Shown here in pieces: positions 54,271 through 61,179 of a stretch of 61,179 bases of DNA (its first letter is position 1; each line of letters opens with the position of its first letter). The notes under the pieces were generated by a model. It had not been told where the DNA came from and searched no databases. It saw only the letters and a list, made by a program, of their open reading frames with translations. The translations under genes and the position numbers were made by a program. The DNA comes from Betaproteobacteria bacterium (lineage in GTDB: Bacteria; Pseudomonadota; Gammaproteobacteria; Burkholderiales; SG8-39). Location: contig CANJRC010000011.1 of NCBI GenBank assembly GCA_947476535.1, positions 1-61,179 of the forward strand. The letters run 5' to 3'.

Positions 54271-55287
54271 ATGATGACAATTCAGAACGTATTGCGGACA
54301 GGCGCAGTCATGCGGCTGCCTGGCGCGGCGACGCTGGCCGCACTTGCAACGACAACCGGCCTGCTGCTGGCGCCACAATCCGCCGTGGCTCAGGCCTACC
54401 CGACCAAACCGATTCGCATCGTCGTCGGCTTTCCGGCCGGTACCACGACGGATACCGGGGCGCGGGTGCTGGGCGTGCACATGAACAAGGTGCTCGGCCA
54501 ACCGCTCATCGTTGAGGCGCGGCCGGGAGCGGGCGGTGTCATCGGCGCCAATGTGGTGGTGAAAGCCGAGCCGGACGGCTACACGTATTTCTTTGGCAGC
54601 GTGTCCAACCTGCATCCGATTTTCACCAAGAACAACCCGATCGACGCGGGCAAGGACTTCGCGCCTGTATCGGACAGCATGTACGCGCCCTATGTGCTTT
54701 TCTCCAGCGCCAAGCTCCCGGCCACCAACCTGCAGGAACTCGTTGCCTACGCGAAAACGCAGCCGCCGGAAAAGTTCAACATGCCGGTCACCATCGCCAA
54801 CCAGGAACTGCTGATGCAAGTGGTCAAGAGCAAGGCCGGCATAACATATACCTCCATCCCCTACACCAGCTCCGCGCAGTTCATTCCGCTGCTGGCGAGC
54901 GGCGAGATCGCCATTCACGTCAACTTGTTCGGCAACTTTCAGGCACCGCTGCAGGCCGGCACCGTGCGGGCGATCTTCGTCACCGCGCCCAAGCGCACGG
55001 CGCAATACCCCAACGTGCAGACTGCCGCCGAGGCAGGCATCCAGGGCGTGGAAGCCGCAGGCTTCGGCGCCGGCTTCTGGGCCCCGCGCGGCACGCCGCG
55101 CACCATGATCGACCGGGTCAGCGCGGCCGCTGTTGCAGCCGTCAAGCAGCCGGAAACCATCGAGCAATTCAGGAAGCTCGGCTATGACACCGTCGGCAAC
55201 TCGCCTGAAGAGCAGTTGAAGAGTTACGAAGCCAGCATGCAGTTCTGGCGGTACGCGGCGCAGCTGGGCAATTTCCAGCCGCAGTAA
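54271..55287 (+). CDS. Tripartite tricarboxylate transporter substrate-binding protein (Bug/TctC family)
   Basis: The 338-aa receptor has a signal peptide (residues 14-40, ending AVAQA), then AYPTKPIRIVVGFPAGTTTD and RPGAGGVIGANVVVKAEPDG. It ends WRYAAQLGNFQPQ, very like the TctC protein at 958. AGGGGAG precedes two consecutive ATGs at 54271 and 54274. It lies 41 bp after the Gfo/Idh gene, so it probably brings in the acid handled by that operon. No TctAB genes are nearby. Confidence 0.92.
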   Translation: MMTIQNVLRTGAVMRLPGAATLAALATTTGLLLAPQSAVAQAYPTKPIRIVVGFPAGTTTDTGARVLGVHMNKVLGQPLIVEARPGAGGVIGANVVVKAEPDGYTYFFGSVSNLHPIFTKNNPIDAGKDFAPVSDSMYAPYVLFSSAKLPATNLQELVAYAKTQPPEKFNMPVTIANQELLMQVVKSKAGITYTSIPYTSSAQFIPLLASGEIAIHVNLFGNFQAPLQAGTVRAIFVTAPKRTAQYPNVQTAAEAGIQGVEAAGFGAGFWAPRGTPRTMIDRVSAAAVAAVKQPETIEQFRKLGYDTVGNSPEEQLKSYEASMQFWRYAAQLGNFQPQ

Positions 55288-55317
55288 GCAACACCCTGCC
55301 GGTGGCACGTGTCGCGG

Positions 55318-55887
55318 TCACTTCGCGCCGCCGAAAGGCCCTGCTTCGATCCGATACAGCGGCCCCTGGGCATCGCGGGTGGAGGCGATCAGCGAAAAAT
55401 CGCGAACCACCCACCGCACGGGTGAAAACGCGATCGGCGCCGTCGGTGCTCGCGCATCGCGCAACAGGGTAACGTGAGGAACGAAGGGCTTGCGATCGAA
55501 GGGCACGCCTGCCTCCCGCAGTGTCGCGTGCAAATTGGCGGCCAGCGCGGACAACGAAGGCTCGGCCTCGCAGCCCACCCAGACGATGCCTCGATCGCGC
55601 GCCTGCCTGAAGTAACCGCTGCGATTGATGAATAGGTCGAAGGGCGGCATCTTCACGCGCGAAGCGGCGGCGACCGCCGCGTCTCGATGGGCCTCTACGG
55701 TATCGCCCAGAAAGGCCAGCGTCAGGTGCAGGTTGCGCGGCTGCATGATGCGCCCGCCACAGCCTGCCCTCACCACCTGCGTCAAGTCGGACAGCGACGC
55801 CCGCACGCGCTGGTCCGGCCACAGGGCGAAGAACAGCCTTGTTCGTCCCGGTGGAGCGCCGGTGCGCGACTCCTCTGCCTCGCGCAC
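55318..55887 (-). CDS. thpR: RNA 2',3'-cyclic phosphodiesterase
   Basis: The 189-aa enzyme is a 2H phosphoesterase with both HxT motifs, H54-L-T and H138-V-T. It has LFFALWPDQRVRASLSDL near the start and FDRKPFVPHVTLL before the second motif. It opens 2',3'-cyclic phosphates at RNA ends. I see only a GTG at 55887 as a start for the full N-terminus. It is 8 bp downstream of the AEC permease gene. Confidence 0.9.
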   Translation of the reverse strand: MREAEESRTGAPPGRTRLFFALWPDQRVRASLSDLTQVVRAGCGGRIMQPRNLHLTLAFLGDTVEAHRDAAVAAASRVKMPPFDLFINRSGYFRQARDRGIVWVGCEAEPSLSALAANLHATLREAGVPFDRKPFVPHVTLLRDARAPTAPIAFSPVRWVVRDFSLIASTRDAQGPLYRIEAGPFGGAK

Positions 55888-55895
55888 TGATCAGC

Positions 55896-56837
55896 TCAGA
55901 GCGCGGTCAAGGTCAACACCAGCGGCACGCTGACAGAGGCCACCAGGGTCGAGATCACCAGGCTGGAGGCCACCGGGCCGCCCATCACCTTGAACTGCTC
56001 GGCCATGAGGTACACGTTGGCACCCACCGGCATGGCAGCAAGCACGGTGATAACGCGCGTCTCAAGGGGCGGCAGACCGATCAATCGCGCCAGCGCATAG
56101 ACAGTGACCGGCATGAGTACCGCCTTGATCAGAACGATGCCGAGGCTCTGCCGCCAGCCATCGCGAACGCCGTATTGCGCCAGACCCAGCCCCAGCGCCA
56201 CGAGTGACAGCGGCACAGCGGATTGGCCGACCATGCCGAGGGTCCGGTCCACCACTCCAGGCAAGGCAAGCCCCGTAAAGCCGAACGCTGTGCCACCGAG
56301 GATGCCCACCACCACCGGATTGGTCAACACGCCGCGCGCAGTGCGCCCGATGCCCGCCCAGGATGCGGCGCCGTGGCGCGCCCATTCAATCGACACCGTC
56401 ACCAGCGTCCAGAGGATGAATGCGTTGAACACCACCACCAGCGACACCGCCGGAATGGCCGCATCGCCAAGCGTCACCTTGGCGATGGGCAGGCCCAGGA
56501 GCACGATATTGCAGAAGATTCCACCCATTGCAAATATGGATTGCGACTCACCGTTGAGGTGAAACAGCGCACGTGACAGCAAGCGCCCCGCAATGAACAC
56601 GATGAAACATGCGCCAAAAAAAGCCGAGAGCAGGCTGGCATCCGCCCTCGGCATCTCCGAGAAGCGGCTCATGATGTGAAATAGCATGGCAGGGATCGCA
56701 GCCACGAACACGAAGCGCGTCAGAGCGTCCGCCACACTCTTGGGCCAGTGCGCCCAGGCGCCCAACAGGTAACCCAACAACACGAGCAGGAACAGCGGCG
56801 CGGTGAGCCCGGCAATGCTCTGGAACAGGGTCGCCAT
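55896..56837 (-). CDS. AEC family transporter (auxin efflux carrier-like)
   Basis: The 313-aa membrane protein has ten hydrophobic segments with a central hydrophilic loop, as in the AEC family: LTAPLFLLVLLGYLLGAWAH, IFCNIVLLGLPIAKVTLG, and MPVGANVYLMAEQF. AEC permeases often carry malonate or other small carboxylates. The ATG at 56837 is used; a TTG further upstream is unlikely. It precedes thpR on the same strand. Confidence 0.88.
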   Translation of the reverse strand: MATLFQSIAGLTAPLFLLVLLGYLLGAWAHWPKSVADALTRFVFVAAIPAMLFHIMSRFSEMPRADASLLSAFFGACFIVFIAGRLLSRALFHLNGESQSIFAMGGIFCNIVLLGLPIAKVTLGDAAIPAVSLVVVFNAFILWTLVTVSIEWARHGAASWAGIGRTARGVLTNPVVVGILGGTAFGFTGLALPGVVDRTLGMVGQSAVPLSLVALGLGLAQYGVRDGWRQSLGIVLIKAVLMPVTVYALARLIGLPPLETRVITVLAAMPVGANVYLMAEQFKVMGGPVASSLVISTLVASVSVPLVLTLTAL

Positions 56838-56871
56838 CAGTGCACCCGTGTCCAAGGAAGCGTCGGAGACA

Positions 56872-57378
56872 CTACAGCGCCGGCCCCTGGTACGTCACGA
56901 CAGCTGACAGTAGCGCGATCGCCTCGGCAGCAATGCCTTCCCCGCGCCCGGTGAATCCGAGGCGCTCGGTGGTCTTGGCCTTGATATTGACTGCGCCGCG
57001 GGCAATACCGAGGTCGGCGGCGATATTGGCGGCCATACGATCTGCGTGTGGCGCCATCTTTGGCGCCTGGGCAATGATGGTGGCATCGATGTTCGCCACC
57101 GCGTAATGCGCGGCAGCGATCTTTTCGGCGACGGCACGCAGCAGTGCCCGGCTGTCCGCGCCCTTGTACCGGGGGTCCGTATCCGGAAAATGCCGCCCGA
57201 TGTCGCCCAGGCCCGCGGCACCCAGCAGCGCATCGCAAATGGCGTGCAACAGCACATCGGCATCGGAATGGCCGTCGAGCCCCTTTGCATACGGGATATC
57301 CACGCCGCCGATGATGAGCTTGCGCCCGGCGACCAGCGCGTGCACGTCGAATCCCTGGCCTATGCGCATGTCAATCAT
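56872..57378 (-). CDS. ispF: 2-C-methyl-D-erythritol 2,4-cyclodiphosphate synthase
   Basis: The 168-aa enzyme has the metal ligands D11 and H13 in GQGFDVHAL and H45 in [12 protein letters not shown]. It also has [18 protein letters not shown] and [19 protein letters not shown]. It closes the methylerythritol cyclodiphosphate in isoprenoid synthesis. Two ATGs (57378 and 57369) compete. It follows ispD by 21 bp, in the usual betaproteobacterial order. Confidence 0.95.
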   Translation of the reverse strand: MIDMRIGQGFDVHALVAGRKLIIGGVDIPYAKGLDGHSDADVLLHAICDALLGAAGLGDIGRHFPDTDPRYKGADSRALLRAVAEKIAAAHYAVANIDATIIAQAPKMAPHADRMAANIAADLGIARGAVNIKAKTTERLGFTGRGEGIAAEAIALLSAVVTYQGPAL

Positions 57379-57399
57379 GGTCGAGTGTTCCTGTTGTTT

Positions 57400-58260
57400 T
57401 CACTTCAGAGGCGGAGCCGGCCTCGTCGCAGCGGCTTCCAGTATGAGCGCCGCCAAGGCAAGGTCCGGCCCGTAGGTCACCTTGATGTTTCGCGAGCTGC
57501 CTTCGACCAGGCGCGGCCTGAGCCCCAGCTTTTCCACGGCCGAAGCCTCATCCGTGGCGGTCGGGTCGCCGCGCAAGGCATCCAGCAACACGCCAAAGCG
57601 GAACATCTGCGGCGTCTGCGCCTGCCACAGTCCGTCGCGCGATACGGTCGACTCGATGACGCTGGCCGCGCCACCGCTCGCGCGGGCGCGCTTCAAGGTG
57701 TCTGACACCGGCAGGGCCAGGATGCCCCCGCCGCTGGCGGCAGTATCGGTGGCATCGGACTGCACAGTGTCAATCAACTTGCGAAGCTCCTCGATTGCAA
57801 GGCAGGGCCGCGCCGCATCGTGCACCAGCACCCAGTCGTCGGTTTCCACGGCACTGGAGGCCGCAACCAGTCCATTCAGGACACTGTCTCGCCGCGAGCC
57901 GCCGCCACAGTAGAGCGGAGCCACTCGACTCGATCGCGCTCCCAGATCGATCATCCGGAACTGCTCGTCACCCGGTGCCAGCACCACGAACACCAGTTCG
58001 ATCTCGGGCACAGCGAGCATCGAGTCGATGCTGTGCAGGATCATGGGCTTCGATGTACCCGATGCCGCGCCACTGCGCTGGGGCAGGTTCAATGGCAGAT
58101 ACTGCTTGGGCATGCCTGGCGGTCGGGCACTGCCCGCACCAAAGCGTTCGCCGCTGCCTGCAGCGGGAATCAGTCCGAACAGTCCGGAACTCACGTGGGT
58201 GTGTGCCCGTAAAGGTATGAAATCGGCACCCGCTTGGCGTGCATTGCCATGGAATTCCAT
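57400..58260 (-). CDS. ispD: 2-C-methyl-D-erythritol 4-phosphate cytidylyltransferase
   Basis: The 286-aa form is longer than the usual 230 or so. The CTP-binding block GLIPAAGSGERFGAG begins only at residue 28, and an insertion follows (SARPPGMPKQYLPLNL, then QRSGAASGTSKP). VHDAARPC and the C-terminal EGSSRNIKVTYGPDLALA are typical. A GTG at 58194 (residue 23) would give a normal-length start and may be the true one, since the ATG at 58260 lacks a good ribosome site. It makes CDP-methylerythritol and is co-transcribed with ispF. Confidence 0.87.
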   Translation of the reverse strand: MEFHGNARQAGADFIPLRAHTHVSSGLFGLIPAAGSGERFGAGSARPPGMPKQYLPLNLPQRSGAASGTSKPMILHSIDSMLAVPEIELVFVVLAPGDEQFRMIDLGARSSRVAPLYCGGGSRRDSVLNGLVAASSAVETDDWVLVHDAARPCLAIEELRKLIDTVQSDATDTAASGGGILALPVSDTLKRARASGGAASVIESTVSRDGLWQAQTPQMFRFGVLLDALRGDPTATDEASAVEKLGLRPRLVEGSSRNIKVTYGPDLALAALILEAAATRPAPPLK

Positions 58261-58442
58261 TGGAAAAACAATCAGGATGCAACGGGCGCGTCGGTATAAT
58301 TATAGCTGTCCCCGCGTCGCGGCCGACCGATGTTAAACCCAGTGCCAGCATCACCGCATTGCTTTCACATCGGCATGGCAGGCTGATCGCGGGTTTTCCT
58401 GTTTGTGCTGCCCATTTTTACCCATTGTTGAAACTTGACATC

Positions 58443-61179
58443 ATGAACGCACCGGACGTCATCGCCGAGGAAAATCCGCAGGCGCGGCCTGGCGCGGTAT
58501 TGCCTGGCTCGAGCGATGCCCTCGCCGTTGTGCGCCTCGCCCGCATGACGCGACCCAATGCAGCCGCGACCCCGCTCATGGTGATCTGCGCCCACCCCGC
58601 GGACGCGCAGCGACTGCAGGAAGAAACCGCGTGGTTCGATCCCGAGCTGCGCGTGACGCTGTTTCCCGACTGGGAAACCCTGCCCTACGACGGATTCTCT
58701 CCCCACCACGACCTGATTTCCGAGCGACTGGCGACACTGCACCGCATCCAGCAACGCGATTTCGACGTACTGATCGTGCCGGCCACCACGGCGCTAACGC
58801 GCGTGGCGCCACCGTCGTTCCTCGCTGCCTACACTTTCTTTCTCAAGCAGCGCGACAAGCTGTCGCTCGACCGCCTGCGCGCGCAGCTCACGCTGGGAGG
58901 GTACTCCCATGTGTCGCAAGTGGTGGCGCCAGGCGAATACTGCGTGCGCGGCGGCCTGGTGGACCTCTTTCCCATGGGCAGCGCCCTGCCCTACCGCATC
59001 GAGCTGCTCGATGACGACATCGAGTCCATCCGCACCTTCGATGTGGACACGCAGCGCACGGTCTACAAGGTCAACGAGATCAAGCTGCTGCCGGCGCGCG
59101 AGTTCCCGCTCGACGAGGCTTCGCGCACGCAGTTTCGCGCGCGCTTTCGCGAAGCCTTCGATGGCGACCCGTCCAAGAGCAACGTGTACAAGGATGTATC
59201 CAACGGCGTCACCCCGGCCGGTATCGAATATTTCCTGCCGCTGTTCTTCGACGAAGTAGCGACACTGTTCGACTATCTGCCGCAAGGCACACGCCTCGCG
59301 CTACACGGCGACATCCACGCCGAGATCACCGAGTTCTGGCGCGACACGCAGTCGCGCTACAAGCTGTTGTCGGGAGACCGGACCCGTCCGGTATTGCCGC
59401 CCGACAGGCTTTACCTGTCGGCTGAAAACTTCTTCATCGATGCACACCGATTCGAGCGCACCGCGCTGGATGGCGGCCTGCTGCGCGCGCTGTCGTTGCC
59501 CGAGGTGTCGGTCGAGCGCCGTGCAGCCGACCCCTTGCATCGCTTGAAGGGCTTCATTGCCAGGCAGCACGCCCTGGGCGAAACGCAGCTCAACGTGGCG
59601 CCCGAATCGCGCACTGTTGCAGCGCGTCGTGTCCTGCTGTTGGCTGAAAGCGCCGGACGCCGCGAAACCCTGTCGCAGTACCTGGCGGAATACGACCTCA
59701 GTGCACCGCCCTGCGACAGCTTCGCGGCGTTCATGGCAGCACCGGATGCGGTGATGCTGGGCGCAGGGCCGCTGCTCAACGGATTCATCGCCGTCGACGA
59801 ATCCTTTGTCGTCATCACCGAGTCCGAACTCTATGCCGGCACAGCCCGCACAAAGGCGGCACGCGAACGGTCTCGCCAGACCTCGATCGAAGGAATGCTC
59901 AAGGACCTCTCGGAGCTGCGCGTGGGCGACCCGGTCGTGCACCAATTGCACGGCGTCGGCCGCTACCGGGGTCTCGTCAACCTCGATTTCGGCGAAGGCG
60001 AAGGGGAATTTCTCCTCATCACCTACACCGGCGAAGACAAGCTCTACGTCCCAGTCGCACAGCTGTCGCAGATCGCCCGCTACACCGGCGGACCGCCGGA
60101 GACCGCCCCCGTCCACCGGCTGGGCGGCGATGCCTGGGACAAGGCCAAGCGCAAGGCAGCCATCCAGGTGCGCGATACTGCCGCCGAGTTGTTGAATCTT
60201 TACGCGCAACGCGCTGCTCGCCAGGGCCGGACATTCAACCTCAACCAGCACGACTACGAAGCCTTCGCCGAAGGCTTCGGCTTCGAGGAGACCCCCGATC
60301 AGGCAGGCGCTATCACCGCGGTAATCGGTGACATGACCTCTGGCCGCCCCATGGACCGCTTGGTGTGCGGGGACGTGGGCTTCGGCAAGACCGAAGTCGC
60401 CTTGCGCGCAACCTTCGTTGCGGTGTCGGATGGCATGCAGGTCGCGGTGCTGACGCCGACAACGCTTCTCGCCGAACAGCATTTCCAGACCTTTTCGGAT
60501 CGCTTTGCCGGCTGGCCGATCAAGATCGCGGAGCTCTCGCGCTTTCGCACCGGCAAGGAAACCGGTGCCGTCGTGGAGCAACTGGCCACTGGCGGGGTGG
60601 ACATTGTCATCGGCACCCACAAGCTGCTGCAGAAAGACGTTAAATTCAAGCGACTGGGCCTGGTGATCGTCGACGAGGAGCACCGCTTCGGCGTGCGCCA
60701 GAAAGAAGCGCTGAAAGCCCTTCGAGCCGAAGTCGACGTGCTCACGCTGACCGCCACGCCGATCCCGCGCACGCTGGCGATGTCCCTCGAAGGCCTGCGC
60801 GACCTCTCGGTGATCGCCACGGCGCCGCAACGGCGACTCGCCATCAAGACCTTCGTGCAACCCTACTCGCCCGGCGTGGTGCGCGAGGCCGTGCTGCGCG
60901 AGTTGAAGCGCGGCGGCCAGACCTACTTCCTGCACAACGATGTCGAGACCATCCAGAACATGCGCGAGCGGCTGGAGAAGCTCCTGCCCGAGGCACGCAT
61001 CACCGTCGCCCATGGCCAGATGCCGGACAGCCAACTGGAACGCGTCATGCACGACTTCGTGCAGCAACGCTCCAACCTGCTGCTCTGCTCGACCATCATC
61101 GAGACCGGCCTCGACATCCCGACCGCCAACACCATCATCATGCATCGCGCCGACAAGTTCGGGCTGGCGCAGCTGCACC
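58443..61179 (+). CDS. mfd: Transcription-repair coupling factor Mfd, N-terminal 912 residues, cut by window edge
   Basis: The visible protein starts MNAPDVIAEENPQARPGAVL. The UvrB-homology part has DWETLPYDGFSPHHDLISER, and the RNA polymerase-interaction region reads LRVGDPVVHQLHGVGRYRGL. Helicase motifs include the Walker A GDVGFGKTEV (643-652), VIVDEEHRFGVRQKE and LTATPIPRTLAMSLEG. Mfd displaces stalled RNA polymerase and recruits UvrA. The gene runs off the window before the C-terminal domain. It is divergent from ispD, with a 182-bp spacer holding an AT palindrome (TATAATTATA) near 58296. Confidence 0.95.
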   Translation, partial: MNAPDVIAEENPQARPGAVLPGSSDALAVVRLARMTRPNAAATPLMVICAHPADAQRLQEETAWFDPELRVTLFPDWETLPYDGFSPHHDLISERLATLHRIQQRDFDVLIVPATTALTRVAPPSFLAAYTFFLKQRDKLSLDRLRAQLTLGGYSHVSQVVAPGEYCVRGGLVDLFPMGSALPYRIELLDDDIESIRTFDVDTQRTVYKVNEIKLLPAREFPLDEASRTQFRARFREAFDGDPSKSNVYKDVSNGVTPAGIEYFLPLFFDEVATLFDYLPQGTRLALHGDIHAEITEFWRDTQSRYKLLSGDRTRPVLPPDRLYLSAENFFIDAHRFERTALDGGLLRALSLPEVSVERRAADPLHRLKGFIARQHALGETQLNVAPESRTVAARRVLLLAESAGRRETLSQYLAEYDLSAPPCDSFAAFMAAPDAVMLGAGPLLNGFIAVDESFVVITESELYAGTARTKAARERSRQTSIEGMLKDLSELRVGDPVVHQLHGVGRYRGLVNLDFGEGEGEFLLITYTGEDKLYVPVAQLSQIARYTGGPPETAPVHRLGGDAWDKAKRKAAIQVRDTAAELLNLYAQRAARQGRTFNLNQHDYEAFAEGFGFEETPDQAGAITAVIGDMTSGRPMDRLVCGDVGFGKTEVALRATFVAVSDGMQVAVLTPTTLLAEQHFQTFSDRFAGWPIKIAELSRFRTGKETGAVVEQLATGGVDIVIGTHKLLQKDVKFKRLGLVIVDEEHRFGVRQKEALKALRAEVDVLTLTATPIPRTLAMSLEGLRDLSVIATAPQRRLAIKTFVQPYSPGVVREAVLRELKRGGQTYFLHNDVETIQNMRERLEKLLPEARITVAHGQMPDSQLERVMHDFVQQRSNLLLCSTIIETGLDIPTANTIIMHRADKFGLAQLH

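Noticed and set aside
58286-58305. TATAATTATA as a strong sigma-70 promoter for mfd or ispD
   Set aside because: The -10-like palindrome is suggestive but no -35 element at 16-18 bp is seen on either strand.
59301-61178. A 625-codon open frame on the minus strand
   Set aside because: It lies antisense to mfd, whose motifs are unmistakable; its composition (H, R, Q and V rich) is what high-GC antisense frames look like.

Overview
The window looks like a chromosomal piece of a high-GC betaproteobacterium, probably Burkholderiales-related. The grounds are orphan Bug/TctC-type solute receptors, family III CoA-transferases, a tsaB-rimI-udg cluster, an alr/lplT/radA neighbourhood and OmpR/EnvZ of betaproteobacterial type. 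There are no rRNA or tRNA genes that I can see. Most of the sequence is densely coding with short, often translationally coupled spacers.

Layout. 1-6050: a cut flavin monooxygenase, two orphan TctC receptors, a serine hydrolase, and small or envelope proteins. 6162-12597: a branched-chain 2-oxoacid dehydrogenase (E2, E1beta, E1alpha), an acyl-CoA dehydrogenase, a SnoaL-like protein and a CitE-like lyase, which together suggest acyl-CoA catabolism. 12625-14367: murI and a RIO-type kinase. 14600-14900: wreck of a Crp/Fnr regulator. 14920-17753: a tightly coupled four-gene operon of a J-domain protein and three proteins I cannot assign. 17911-28608: accessory catabolic genes (two paralogous cupin-like proteins, SnoaL-like, DUF3501 plus an Fe-S protein, an SDR, a family III CoA-transferase with a basic tail, a bicupin, DUF1993, and a ketosteroid-dehydrogenase-like flavoprotein).

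28609-31302 is the most unusual part: the ruin of a type I-C CRISPR-Cas locus. It holds the 3' end of cas7, a cas4 with a changed catalytic motif, a cas1 with a large in-frame internal deletion, an intact-looking cas2 and one repeat-like relic, but no array. A toxin-antitoxin pair sits on the opposite strand between cas7' and cas4. cas3, cas5 and cas8c are gone and the locus abuts radA.

31364-43459: housekeeping and envelope genes (radA, alr, lplT preceded by a small ORF that repeats its first codons, two TPM-domain proteins with lemA, udg-rimI-tsaB, a DUF1501/DUF1800 pair). 43818-45968: an OmpR/EnvZ-like two-component system. 46132-55287: an MFS transporter, a fragment of a solute-binding protein beside an 87-bp inverted-repeat element, two amidohydrolases, an 805-residue tandem CoA-transferase, a Gfo/Idh/MocA-like protein and a third TctC receptor; these look like one uptake and CoA-activation pathway for an unknown organic acid. 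55318-61179: thpR, an AEC permease, ispF-ispD and the start of mfd.

All calls come from reading the sequence and remembered family features. No database search was run.
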